A model generated the notes under the pieces. That model ran no database searches, was not told the DNA's origin, and saw only the letters and a program-made list of their open reading frames with translations. The translations under genes and the position numbers were made by a program. 64,000 nt of DNA from Cristatella mucedo (taxonomy: Eukaryota; Bryozoa; Phylactolaemata; Cristatellidae): NCBI GenBank assembly GCA_009760855.2, contig WPIO01000005.1:12688001-12752000 (forward strand), read 5' to 3'. Of the stretch, positions 24,001 to 31,292 are shown in pieces. How positions within the stretch are numbered: position 1 is the stretch's first letter; every line of letters starts with the position of its first letter.

Positions 24001-25750
24001 CGAGCAAGGTACAGACTAGTGCATACCTGTGCTCGGAAAACTAGCAGCTGAGGACCGGAGCTAATCCACGTTCGCAACCTGGCTTCGCTCACCAGGAGCA
24101 GCCAGCTGCATCTACACGTCCCGATGGTCTGAGACACATCTGCACGAAAAAGTCGTCTGCTCGACGACTGTAAGGGGGGAGGGGGAGGTGTGCATGCATG
24201 TGCAAACAGTGCCGAAAACTCAACACTCACCGTTCATGCACTCGGTCATGCCAGCGATTGTCTGCCTATTGTCGTCGTTGAACGCCAGCGTCCAGAGTCC
24301 CTTGCTCGCTTCTGCTTGCTCCTTTGCTTCGTTGCCCGCCTTCAACAGCTCTGCATACAGAGGCAGGACTCCGCACTTGACCAGTGCAGCCTTGTTTGCA
24401 TCTGCTACAGCAAGATGATTGAGCCCTTCCACGACTTCCTCGGCCACGAAGCCATACAAGCCGCTGTAGTGCTTCTGTGAACTCCCGACGCAAGCCCGCA
24501 GCACGCCGACCACAAATTTGATGGTTTCCTCCGTGACGACCAGCTGATGCTGCTCACTCTCGCTGACAATGTAGGACTGAACCAAGAGAGCGTTCGTCTT
24601 GGTCATCAAGTCAGGCTGAGAGGTGTAGCGGCTCACGATCGCCACTGCTCCACTCTCCCTCAGTGCCGCTCTGCTATCGGGTACGTTGCGAACCATATTG
24701 TGAAAAGAGCCGAGGATGCACTTGGAGATTTTGGTCTGGTAGAACGAGTTGACAAAGGTATACATGTGGGGCATATCGAGCATCTCTAGATAGAATGAGG
24801 TTAAGGCAGCATCAAATTTCTTCAGGTAGTCCAGAATGGCCATGTCAGTACAGTTCCAAATGGAGATGAGCATGTAAGTCAGCAGCTTGTACCTGGCAAG
24901 CTGTGACTTCGATAGTTGCAACCACTCTGAGGACTCTCGCAGGACAATGGCACGCCAATATTTGATTACAAACTCAAAAAATCCGTTGTCAACAAAAAGG
25001 TTAGCTAGCCTGGTCTTATACTCCAACGATGGGTGCTGTTGGTTGCTGGTACCATGTGAGAGGTTTCTATAAAGAGAAACACGGTACAACTGATGAAGAA
25101 AATCAAAAGCGGTAGGGACTTACCAATCAAAATCATACCACCAAAGATCGTCGGTCTTAGCATACAACGCAGAGATCAGATGAGAAATAAATAGATGCTG
25201 CAAGATCCAGTAGAAGCATTCGGCGAGAGTTCCATAACTAATGACCAAAACCGCAGGCAATTAGCAAACGACGTGTTTCGTACAGAGACGCGGGGTAACC
25301 AAACTGTAACATGGACTAAGCACTGGCCAGGATACAAAATACAAGTTCGCTGAGACTATGCATGACTGACGATACTTGCTTTAGTATCTTTTGTGATTAC
25401 CTGAGCTGAGGTTCGAGAGCTTCTGCATTTTCAACCAGATCCGGTACTGCCATCAAGAACCGTAATAGTTGGAGCTTCTTCCTTAGAAAGACTTCTACAT
25501 TGCTATCTGTTATTGTGGTCGGCGTGGTACCTGTAGGACTCGGAGGCCGAAGAGGACTGGTAGTGGTGGTAGATTCACCTTCATTGGCTTGATCAGCTGC
25601 CGAAGAGCCTATTGGAGGCAGAACGGTCAGCTTTGATAGAGCAGACGAAGGCCTGACACCAGAACTCTGGGGGTTAGCTTCATCGGTTTTTAGAGCGACT
25701 GGTTGTTCCATGAGAGCTCTACCTGTAAGCGAAGTCATCTGAATTGTCAT
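5867..25750 (-). CDS. Gene A: ARM-TIR-SAM protein, 8 exons, about 694 residues
   Basis: Joined minus-strand exons 25750-25401, 25066-24231, 23091-22894, 22677-22567, 21097-20996, 15986-15777, 9483-9357 and 6017-5867 give one open frame of 695 codons including TGA. Order: low-complexity N-terminus (1-116), armadillo-like helical domain (about 117-460), TIR (about 462-603), linker (604-625), SAM (about 627-694). No signal peptide or membrane segment is evident, so a cytosolic signalling or NAD-cleaving protein is expected. TIR domains with a conserved glutamate can cleave NAD; SAM domains commonly oligomerise. The glutamate is present (residue 533), but activity is inference. Gene B at 43476-64000 is a tandem paralog with the same exon phases. 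The first exon is the least certain; the start at 25750 has an in-frame TAA just upstream, and later ATGs are possible. Confidence 0.85.
6107..6260 (+). mobile_element. SINE-2 copy (tRNA-derived)
   Basis: The head has pol III A-box-like sequence and a clear B box (GGGTTCGAATCC). The body contains CTTTATCGCCACTGCAAG and GCCGTAAAGGCTCTTCTG, ending GCTATACAAAAAGAG. Other copies are at 10352, 8391 (minus) and 44598 (minus). It is in the last intron of gene A. Confidence 0.8.
6446..6535 (+). mobile_element. SINE-2 fragment
   Basis: Partial similarity to the SINE-2 middle and end: GAGGTCGTGGGGTCGGGCTC, then a diverged GATAACCTCTAAGGCTTTTC. No intact head. Confidence 0.45.
6640..6715. repeat. CA/TA-rich simple repeat
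   Basis: Interrupted (CA)n grading into TATACA repeats; low complexity in all frames. Confidence 0.8.
7066..7130 (+). mobile_element. SINE-1 head fragment joined to LINE-B
   Basis: CTGGTTTGACCCAGGGGTTA and the following bases match the SINE-1 tRNA-like head. The SINE stops where LINE-B reverse-transcriptase sequence begins, so this is a truncated SINE or a template-switch junction. Confidence 0.5.
7126..8228 (+). mobile_element. LINE-B reverse transcriptase fragment (CR1/L2/Rex1-like)
   Basis: Encodes RT motifs WFRSYLSGRSQSI, then GVHQGSVLGPVLF and the catalytic-box YADDTQLY (frame 7186-7449). After frameshifts comes the C-terminal region (7702-8157): [40 protein letters not shown] and a stop. 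Reading frames are broken between 7450 and 7700, so this is a dead copy. The combination of YADDTQLY and the LHWLPV/GDRAFS C-terminus is typical of CR1/L2/Rex1-type LINEs. It lies in the last intron of gene A. Confidence 0.88.
8265..8386 (-). mobile_element. Inverted LINE-B segment forming a palindrome with 8108-8228
   Basis: This stretch is the reverse complement, with few changes, of the preceding LINE-B sequence (CAGCATGCACAGTGTC, CACAGGGACCCACTAAATGC, AAATGTGGTCAGGTCAGGAG). The loop is about 36 bases. Confidence 0.85.
8391..8520 (-). mobile_element. SINE-2 copy
   Basis: The minus strand matches SINE-2 (body GCCACTGCAAGCGG, B-box region, end CCGTAAAGGCTCTTCTGTCG). It abuts the LINE-B palindrome. 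Confidence 0.72.
8755..8870 (+). mobile_element. LINE-B 3' tail fragment
   Basis: Contains TTTGCAGCAATTATAAAGCG, AGAGAGATTGAGTTCTCTGA and GGGCACTTTATCAAGTG, the LINE-B 3' hairpin and tail. Confidence 0.65.
9357..9483 (-). CDS. Gene A exon 7: linker and start of SAM domain
   Basis: A 127-bp exon, acceptor TTCATGCAG|GA and donor AGCAG|GTAGAA, phase 1 in and 2 out. It encodes a short linker (GLPARGVDTVEGTTTS) and the SAM start, SWTEEDVRKWLSQHGLQS, with the W-x-x-EDV-x-x-WL pattern of the first two SAM helices. Gene B has the same segment ([17 protein letters not shown]) in the same phase but with a linker 24 residues longer. Confidence 0.88.
9640..9860 (-). mobile_element. LINE-A 3' fragment, strongly diverged
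   Basis: On the plus strand, GAAGCCTCTGAGGCTTTCTA, AGAGAAAGTGAGACGC and AGTAGCATAGAAGCTCAGGA follow the order of the LINE-A 3' coding end seen at 14330-14500. No frame survives. Confidence 0.6.
9918..9972 (-). mobile_element. LINE-B 3' tail fragment
   Basis: (AAT)n followed by GCACTCGATAAAGCGCCCTC and AGAGAAC, the reverse complement of the LINE-B tail. Confidence 0.6.
10352..10512 (+). mobile_element. SINE-2 copy (tRNA-derived)
   Basis: GTGGGTTCGAATCCTGTGGT gives a clean B box. The body TTTATCGCCACTGCAAGTGG and tail GTAAAGGCTCTTCTGTCGCT match the copy at 6107. Intron of gene A between exons 6 and 7. Confidence 0.8.
10690..10790 (+). mobile_element. LINE-B 3' tail
   Basis: GCAGCAAATGTAAAGTGCCT, AGAAAGAGATTGAGTTCCGT and an (ATT)n tail. 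Confidence 0.7.
11087..11241 (+). mobile_element. SINE-1 copy
   Basis: Head GAGCTGGTTTGACCCAGTGG, B-box region GGGCTCAAGCCCC, tail GAAGCGTTTGAATAGAGATT then AAGTTCTCTTAAGGTGC. Intron of gene A. Confidence 0.75.
11785..12290 (+). mobile_element. LINE-B C-terminal RT fragment
   Basis: Translated pieces NSAAMLLYAECSNCHI, PPLTELHLL, APAYLSELLSNQAR and VPLTNYTSF match the LINE-B C-terminus in order but with frame breaks. It is diverged, with no 3' tail of its own before the next copy. Confidence 0.75.
12385..12985 (+). mobile_element. LINE-B C-terminal and 3' tail fragment
   Basis: PLVTVPRTKLKSFSDEAFSP matches the [18 protein letters not shown] segment of the 7702 copy. The 3' end has TTTGCAGCAAGTTGTAGAGT and a degraded hairpin tail near 12930-12985. 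Confidence 0.68.
13566..14222 (-). mobile_element. LINE-A copy, degenerate
   Basis: Starts at the 3' end with TGTAATGCATTGTATCTCC (reverse of the ATTAC tail). It continues through diverged coding sequence to GGTAGCCCAGCCAAGACGGA (the GLPKKA region). It directly abuts the better copy at 14226. Confidence 0.7.
14226..15368 (-). mobile_element. LINE-A copy with long open RT C-terminal frame
   Basis: A 359-codon open frame (15368-14289) encodes the C-terminal part of a CR1/L2/Rex1-type reverse transcriptase: [96 protein letters not shown]. The catalytic YADD region is absent, so the copy is 5'-truncated. The 3' UTR is only about 60 bases and ends in TGTAATGCAATGTATC, an ATTAC-type tail. A stretch of about 40 residues is present twice. 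It is in the intron before exon 7 of gene A and on the same strand as the gene. Confidence 0.88.
15777..15986 (-). CDS. Gene A exon 6: TIR domain, C-terminal half
   Basis: A 210-bp exon with acceptor TTTCAG|AA. The split codon restores Glu to give CRSEAEYCYKM, followed by PFIPIRM, DGWLGIIFG and FFYDFTKPE, all standard for this TIR type. The frame could run on to a TGA at 15736, but phase and comparison with gene B point to a donor at 15777/15776 reading TTCAG|GCAAGT, a GC-AG intron. The exon is 6 codons longer than its gene B partner (192 bp), at the variable end. Confidence 0.87.
16915..17175 (+). mobile_element. LINE-B 3' end, diverged
   Basis: CTTGCAGCAAGGTTTGTAAA, AATTTTGTTCTCTTAGGGTG and ACTGCTATTATTGTTG follow the LINE-B 3' layout, within an intron of gene A. 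Confidence 0.55.
17741..17991 (-). other. Unidentified reading frame in gene A intron
   Basis: An open frame continues upstream of its ATG (IRIGIKLIAENAIEFFGLN) into NRKPSTVIISVKNGPESDYC and onward to FRIPVKVMGHWLDALNFEG. Composition looks protein-like, but I do not recognise a family. It lies in the intron between the second and third TIR exons, on the gene strand. It could be a transposon or retrogene remnant. Confidence 0.35.
18000..20990. other. Gene A intron, nothing recognised
   Basis: AT-rich intron sequence with scattered short frames. I find no conserved motifs and no match to the repeat families in the window. Confidence 0.5.
20996..21097 (-). CDS. Gene A exon 5: TIR domain, BB loop to catalytic region
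   Basis: A 102-bp exon, acceptor TCTTCCAG|AA and donor GTTCAG|GTGATG, phase 1. It encodes [20 protein letters not shown], then FTENYKMSPSCRS and the first base of the conserved glutamate codon. The GSTL-AMA loop and the Y-x-x-SP-x-CR-S motif are the family signature. The matching gene B exon at 54289-54390 is also 102 bp. Confidence 0.93.
21098..22566. other. Gene A intron, nothing recognised
   Basis: Intron between TIR exons 1 and 2 of gene A. No gene-like or repeat-like segment was seen. Confidence 0.5.
22567..22677 (-). CDS. Gene A exon 4: TIR domain, first strand and helix
   Basis: A 111-bp exon with acceptor CTTCAG|CA and donor ATGA|GTATGT. It encodes the TIR box 1 strand (GHIMLSYNWG), the first helix (VIKIKDKLKDAGY) and the KVWIDIEQM strand at the start of the BB loop. 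The exon is exactly the length and phase of the gene B exon at 58290-58400, and the two differ mainly by conservative changes. This motif pattern is typical of invertebrate TIR proteins of the ARM-TIR group. Confidence 0.92.
22894..23091 (-). CDS. Gene A exon 3: last armadillo helix and linker to TIR
   Basis: A 198-bp exon (phase 1 in and out), acceptor TACGTGCAG|AT and donor CTCACG|GTGAGT. It begins with a last armadillo-type repeat (VRRAAEGALWAIEGENKR), matching [19 protein letters not shown] in gene B. It then runs into an Ala/Ser/Gly-rich linker that is 11 residues longer than in gene B. The linker ends just before the first TIR strand. Confidence 0.87.
23235..23370 (-). mobile_element. 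LINE-B fragment, diverged
   Basis: Plus-strand GTGATAGTATGCGAAGTGAC and ACATAAGTGCATAAAGGA, then a run like ACATGGACACAGG, resemble the reversed LINE-B 3' region (compare 45000-45050). Intron of gene A. Confidence 0.5.
24231..25066 (-). CDS. Gene A exon 2: armadillo-like repeat domain
   Basis: An 836-bp exon, acceptor CTTTATAG|A and donor GAACG|GTGAGT, phase 2 in and phase 1 out. It encodes about 278 residues of stacked helices. Typical armadillo spacing is visible near the end, where an Ala/Asn-rich helix ([14 protein letters not shown]) is followed by a GLWTLAFNDDN motif. It aligns along its length with the 845-bp exon at 61492-62336 (shared [44 protein letters not shown]). Armadillo regions usually bind partners or hold the effector domain inactive; that role here is by analogy with SARM1. 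Confidence 0.9.
25401..25750 (-). CDS. Gene A exon 1: N-terminal Ser/Thr/Pro-rich region
   Basis: Encodes residues 1-116, rich in Ser, Thr, Pro and Ala (SSAADQ, TTTTSPLRPPSP), ending in a helical stretch (RKKLQLLRFLMAVPDLVENA) that leads into the armadillo region. The donor CTCAG|GTAATC is in phase 2 and fits the next exon. The ATG at 25750 directly follows an in-frame TAA, so the frame cannot extend further as plain exon. Alternatives are a start at the second or third ATG (the third, in CTCATGG, has G at +4), or an upstream noncoding exon spliced to one of the AG sites near 25738 or 25723. Confidence 0.68.
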
Positions 25751-25982
25751 TTAAGTGTAAGTTCTTACGTTCAAACGCCGAGCAAGTCACGCGAATGGTT
25801 GAAACCAGGGATGCTTTTCATCAGAAGCACTGTTCAGCCTGCCAAGAGCACAGAGTATACCCCAGATATCCGGAGATCCCTGACCTGGTCGCAACGCTTA
25901 GCGCAAGGGTCCTCCTCTCACAATCAAAATGGCACGAGCTTAATTCCAATTTAGTCGGTTCGCTCTACATCAAGAGGCAGCT

Positions 25983-26118
25983 TCATGCTGGTGGGGGGGC
26001 AGAGAGCTCGTCGCGAAAGCAGACCAGTGAAGTCTCTGTCGCAACGCAAGGTCGTTGCCAGGTGCTGGGGCTTTCTGCCAGGTCAAGGTTATTGCTCCCG
26101 AAAGTTGTTGAGTGGCGG

Positions 26119-26151
<33 letters not shown>

Positions 26152-26408
26152 GGGCCATGGAATAAACTAGCCGCTGGCAGAGTCGGTTGAACCCGGTCGT
26201 AAGGGGGCGGTCTCCCAAAATTGCGAACCCGATGTGTGCTTGGCCGACCCAGCGGCCGTCCTTCGTGTACCCAGCCTTCTTCCTTCCTTACACAGCGCCA
26301 GCCGGCAGTAATCAGCTTCTCTCTCCTAGGCGTTGTTTTTTCCATTACAAGCGGAGGAGGCCCAGCCGGCTTATCTCCCTCTTTAAAAGACTGGGCCGGC
26401 TTTGACAT
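25983..26408 (-). other. Unassigned Pro-rich frame upstream of gene A
   Basis: A 141-codon minus-strand frame containing a polyproline run from the poly-G tract, flanked by Pro/Arg-rich sequence (KPAGPPPLVMEKTTPRREK). It lies just upstream of gene A exon 1 on the same strand. It may be a 5' exon, promoter-region sequence or chance; no domain is seen. Confidence 0.25.
26120..26150 (+). repeat. Poly-G run of 31 bases
   Basis: An uninterrupted G run, preceded by GGCGGC, 370 bases upstream of the gene A start on the C-rich strand relative to the gene. It could fold as a G-quadruplex and is prone to length change and assembly error. Confidence 0.9.
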
Positions 26409-26514
26409 CCGATCCTTAACCGAGCCAGCGGCAGCTGAATAGTCTTAGGCCACCGCCCTACCAAAGATGGCCTCAAGCGGAGGCGCGACGACCACCCCAA
26501 CCTGGCAGGAACAA

Positions 26515-26940
26515 TGTAAGCAGGCATATGCACACGAAGGACGAATCACACAGGCCCCATAAAGGCTGTCATAAACAGGTGCGTTGTGATATTCTTTTTC
26601 AATATCGTCAGGTCAGGGACCTTGTGGCGTGCGTCGGTAGTGAGTTCCCAGGTTTGGAAGCATACGAACTAAATGCACGGTTTTTAAAGGTTTTGAGGGT
26701 CGTACGAGGTATGGCTAAGCGGTTTTAGTCAGAATAGCGGAGCGTACAATTCTTGGTCTGATGCGGGAGTAGTTCAGATATTGGTAGGCTGGAGCCCGAG
26801 GATGAAGGGACCCAAAAGTAAGTGATAGAACCTTGAATTCGATGCGTTGCTTGACTGGGAGCCAGTGCAGGTTAGCGAGAAGTGGTGTGATGTGACAACT
26901 GCGACGCTCGTGACAGACGAGCCTAGCTGCAGTTGTCGTT
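26515..26940 (-). mobile_element. LINE-B C-terminal fragment
   Basis: Reads, reversed, the LINE-B C-terminal region and 3' side: plus-strand GAGTTCCCAGGTTTGGAAGC, ACGAACTAAATGCACGG, GCTTGACTGGGAGCCAGTGC and GACAACTGCGACGCTCGTGA (LHWLPVKQ and RRSCHI regions). Confidence 0.78.
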
Positions 26941-28855
26941 CCATTGTCGCTCGACGGGATTCAAATCAGGAGATTGGCCATTGCATTCCCAAAAAACAAG
27001 GATTCTTCAAATCGTGCAACTTATCACTGATTACCATGACTCCTTTCCACCATATCTAAAGTTCCCAAGCATAGGCCACTGAATCGGGCTCTGATAATGT
27101 GAGCCACCAACGCAATTTAAGCGTTTTAAGGCAAAGTAGCTTGAAGTATCATCAACCTTCACATCCAGCAATGGCAATCTTTACCATTAATAATTGCAAT
27201 TTTATATCTGTTACAATTGAGCTAAAGATAGATTATTTTGCTCTCTTAATGTGCCACAGCTTGATTGCTGGTGCCAACATTTCCTACAAGCATTCGAGCT
27301 ACTTTCAAGACTCGGTAGGTTTTAGGCGCAATTTTCGCCAGTACCCAATAACAATGCAGCGAGCTTGAGCGGCAGTTGCGGTGCTGGGCGTGTGGAAGAC
27401 TTCAGTTCTAGAGCCACTGCATGTATCCAAAGCAACGGAGTGCAGCGGAACCCGTACATCCAGCCAAGCGCAAAGTTGGAGTTAATTTTTCTAAGCTTTG
27501 TACTGTTTGCAACGAGGTTATAACGAGAAATAATGACACGCAGCAAAAATTCAAAACCATTTAAGCCCCTGTCTACGGTAATCTAAGGCACCTCCTGGAT
27601 TTAAAGCCACGGTGCTCCACAGACACGCTTCCACCCGCCTCCACCGCAGATCTTCGGGGCACGAGTTGTGTAACTTTGAATATGATCAAGCATACAGGTA
27701 TATAAAGTGCCTAGACGAGGTTGATTTCTCGTAGTATGCTACACACATACTTCATTTCCATAATCATCTTAATTATTCTTACACACGACCTCTTGTACTA
27801 GTGTTTCGCTATTGAGAAGCAGTCCTTAACCATTACAGCAATGTAACTAAGAGTACTTCTTAAGTCTAATCTTGAGTATGCGTCCGCGCGGATGTCCTTA
27901 AGAAAAACACTTTGAAATTTGCCCTTAAGAAAAAACACTTTTTGAAACACTCACTTTTATCAGTAAGCGAAGTTAAGAAAAAATAATGAATTAACTTGTA
28001 TTTCATTAGTTGCGTAGCATGTTTTTTTCTGAGAAAATTATAAAAATAGTGGCTATAAAGACCCTCTCCATGCTATTCAGCATTCGAAATACCACTCTCA
28101 TAGATGCATCCGAGGCCTTTCTCCGTGAACGATATCATTTCCTCCAACTGTGGGCACTCACCTCTTTCTCACCCAGTGTTGCCATTGTCCTTGCTACAAG
28201 TTTAAAGTCAGCAATATTATTACAAGAAGGAAGTGAATGATTCACTGTTACGGGCTGCAGCAGCGCCCTTCATGCGCTTTAGCATTTAGCTCTCTTAACC
28301 AAGAAGCTGACAGCATTGATAGGTACGCGTATCAGGTATCTCAACGACACCTTTTTGAACCGGCGTGTGCGCTCGTAACGTCTATGGTACACGAGTTCAG
28401 TGCGCCTGCAGAACAGTGCTTCAGCGTTTCTTCTGGTCCCGCTCTTGTCTCTTTCTTCTGGTCCCGCCCTTCTCACCGCGTACCGCGGAGGGCGGCTGCT
28501 ACGCAGTCGTGGCTTCGAAGCCACTAAAACAAACTAATATGGAGCCGCGAAGTCTGCAGATTTGACGCGCGTAAGCGAACTCAAAAAATATGTTCCTGCA
28601 CAATGACTAGTTCCAGATTATTGCGAATTAGTCGAGAACCCTAGCAGTCATCTTCACTCTAGTTACTGCTTGAGACTAAATTAGTCGGCGCCGATAACTG
28701 GAGCGTGGCGTTCGACATTGACGGGTTTAGGCAGAAGCTGAGCACGTGCTGTCCTGAAGGGGCGGACTAATTTCAGTCAATGAGCAACCGTAGAATGCGT
28801 GTCAAATAGACATTATGATTGTGCGCCACAATTTCTCACTACTTGCACTTCTTGC
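26941..28855. other. Intergenic DNA upstream of gene A
   Basis: Holds a LINE-B tail scrap at about 27690-27760. No gene is recognised. The 28240-28580 part is more GC-rich and has open frames on both strands without motifs. Confidence 0.45.
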
Positions 28856-28996
28856 CGAGCTGGTTTGGTCTAGCGGTTAAGGTGCTCGCCCCGACCAAGG
28901 TCTGACTGAGGTCGTGGGCTCGAGCCCCGACGCATATGTGAAGCGCCTGAATAGAGATTAAGTTCTCTTGGGGCGCTATTTAAATGAATTATATTT
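28856..28996 (+). mobile_element. SINE-1 copy, well preserved
   Basis: Head CGAGCTGGTTTGGTCTAGCG with A box, B box GGTCGTGGGCTCGAGCCCC, then GAAGCGCCTGAATAGAGATT, AAGTTCTCTTGGGGCGCTAT and an AT-rich end. The tail AGCGCC...GGGCGCT can form a stem-loop with an inner AGAG/CTCT stem. The pol III boxes fit a tRNA-derived SINE. Confidence 0.85.
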
Positions 28997-29169
28997 TAAA
29001 TAAATTATATTTCCCCTATATGAATATAAATATATATGTATATATATCTATCCTCAGGTATATTTATATATAGAGATATCTGAATATACATATTTTGAAA
29101 ATTCTTATATATCTGTGTAGATATATATATCTTCTTATATGCACCAATAAGTACAAGTATATACATATA
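28997..29169. repeat. AT-rich (TA)n-type simple repeat
   Basis: Long interrupted TATA repeats up to the left end of the Tigger element; low-complexity frames only. Confidence 0.8.
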
Positions 29170-29222
29170 TAGTGGTACCTTGGCTTACGAGTGTCCCAAC
29201 TTACGAGCTTTTTGAGATGCGA
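29170..29222 (+). repeat. Left terminal inverted repeat of the Tigger element
   Basis: AGTGGTACCTTGGCTTACGA followed by TTACGAGC motifs; pairs with 31228-31290. Confidence 0.85.
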
Positions 29223-31227
29223 GCTTTCTATCGGCCAATTTTTTGCTTGTAGTTGAGAGTTTAAATTCGGGTGACGAGCCAGCATCAGATAGCCCACCGC
29301 TCGTTGCCGCTGTGGACGTTACAGTGAACGCTGCAACATCCGCCCAGCATCGCGTGCCGCACTCGTTCACACTAAGCGGTTGCAACAGAATTGCTCTCAA
29401 GTATCCTTCGCGAAAGCGTAAGACCTGTCGGTGTTGGGCATCGGCTGGCTCTCTGCTGTGCGAGCAAACAACAAAGTATACGAGTGAGAGTGGGTGTGTC
29501 AGCGACGCAAGGAAGAGGGTTGAGGGAGAAACTGCAAGTGGTTACTCAGACCAGTAATGATAGGGCGGCGAAAGACGCTCCACCGCAAGCCGCTGCCCAA
29601 CAACCCGGATGTGCCGTCATGCGTAGGCCTGCTGGTTGGCGCCCAGACCGACTGGAGCGAGCCGACGTGTTGCTTGGACGCACAAGATCGCCCGACTCCA
29701 GTGCTGAATCTGATTACGACTGGATCAGCTAAGTACGTGCTGTACTTTGCTTAGACCGTACCGTCGTGTGAGAATTCCTCGCGTAGCTGATAACAATCGG
29801 CGCGTCAGCGTAAAAGCCCGACTAATAAGCTGCGCTTTCGGCTACGTGTCGGCTGTCTGCGCGCTCGCTCGCCTGCTCGCCGCGCGGCTGCCGCGCGCTT
29901 TTTCCGCCTTGCCAGCGCTTGCTTGGCGCGAAGCGCTAAAGAAGCTACGCATTGTGCTACGACCCGGTGACTCCCGCATTGCGTCATCCGCGGTTACACG
30001 GTTAGCTCGCAGTGGAAGCACCGGTGCTTCGCTCGCATTTGTGCTTGCAGTTATTTTGCAAAACTTCGTTTTTACTGCCGTGTATTTGAATAAAGTGAGT
30101 GCAAAGGACAGCGCTGAGAAAATAAGCGGACGATGTGCATTGAATAAAAGAAAGAAATGATTGAAAACCATGGCCAAAGTGTGCGTGTAGTCGACTTGGC
30201 GAAGCAAGTACGAGGATTGCGCTTCTACGATCTGCACTGTACTGAAGCTAAATAAGTCGATAAAGGCTACAACGCCAGCCAAGCGAGTTACAGTATTGTC
30301 TAAACTGCGGAAATCTATTGATGAAAATATGGAGAAGCTGCTCATTACGTGTTTGACGGAAACGAAGCTCGCAGGAGACACCGTGATGGAGGCAACAATC
30401 TGCGAAGGCACTAGCAATTTTCGCTGATTTTCTGCAGCAGACCTCAGGTTCTTCAGCGGATGAGGTAGCGGGCGAGCCTGTTGTGTCTGAAACGGACTTT
30501 GAAAAACCCGAATCCAAAGCGGAGTGGTGGAGGAGATTGTTACCTTTGGTAAGTCAAAGAGCCTGTACATGGTTGAGGGTGACATCAATGAGCTCATCGA
30601 GGAGCACTCCGAGAAATTGACAAAGGAGGAGCTAAAAAAGCTACAGAAGCAGCAGCACACGGAGGTGGTGCAAGAAAATATATGATACGGAGGAGGTTAT
30701 CTATACAAGTGAGATAAAGGAAATGCTGGTGATGTTAGAGAAACTTTCAGGCTTTATTCAAAAGAAACTCCCAGAAAAGATTTCAACTGAGCGTACGACA
30801 GAACTATGTAATGACACCTGCTTAACTCATTTCAGAAAAATTCTGAAAGCGACGGTGAAGCAGACCTTATTGGGCAGGTTTTTATACAAAGCTCCTGTAC
30901 GTGAAAGTGAGGACAGCGTGACGAAAGAGCAAAAATCGGCGAATTAGATTCAGGTATTAATTTCAGCCTCTCTCCTCAAACTCCATCAGCATCTTCAAGT
31001 CGTCTGATCTCCAAGTTAATGCCGTACATGTTTTATAATATACATAATTAATAAAACTCGTTTATTGCAGTAAATTATATTTTATTGTGTTTTTAAACAA
31101 AATTTGTTATTTATAAGTACATTTTTTAATTTAAAAATATTTGACAAAAATCGCGGTGTTTTTGTCAATACGGAATGGATTAATGGCATTTCAACTCATT
31201 TCAATAGAGAAAATTGATTTGACATAC

Positions 31228-31290
31228 GAGCAATTTGAGTTACGAGCTCAGTCACGTTACGAACTAAACTCGTAAGCCAAGGCACCGCTG
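31228..31290 (-). repeat. Right terminal inverted repeat of the Tigger element
   Basis: The reverse complement starts CAGCGGTGCCTTGGCTTACG and continues with TTCGTAACG and GAGCTCGTAACTC motifs. Confidence 0.85.
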
Positions 31291-31292
31291 TA

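Larger units (their letters stand above)
29170..31290 (+). mobile_element. Tigger/pogo DNA transposon, internally deleted
   Basis: Terminal inverted repeats of about 50-60 bases: the left end has GGTACCTTGGCTTACGAG, and the right end in reverse has GGTGCCTTGGCTTACGAG, both followed by further CTTACGAGC-type motifs. The dinucleotide TA flanks both sides (29168-29169 and 31291-31292), as in Tc1/mariner-pogo elements. Inside, broken frames encode an N-terminal DNA-binding-like part (near 30160-30400: SVRVVDLAKQ, ENMEKLLITCLTETK). A C-terminal transposase part lies near 30560-30690 (LIEEHSEKLTKEELKKLQKQ). The central DDE catalytic region is missing, so it is non-autonomous. Strand follows the coding remnants. 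Confidence 0.85.

Noticed and set aside
24190-24789. Plus-strand frames across the armadillo exon (likewise 61419-62152)
   Set aside because: Shadows of the well-supported minus-strand exons.
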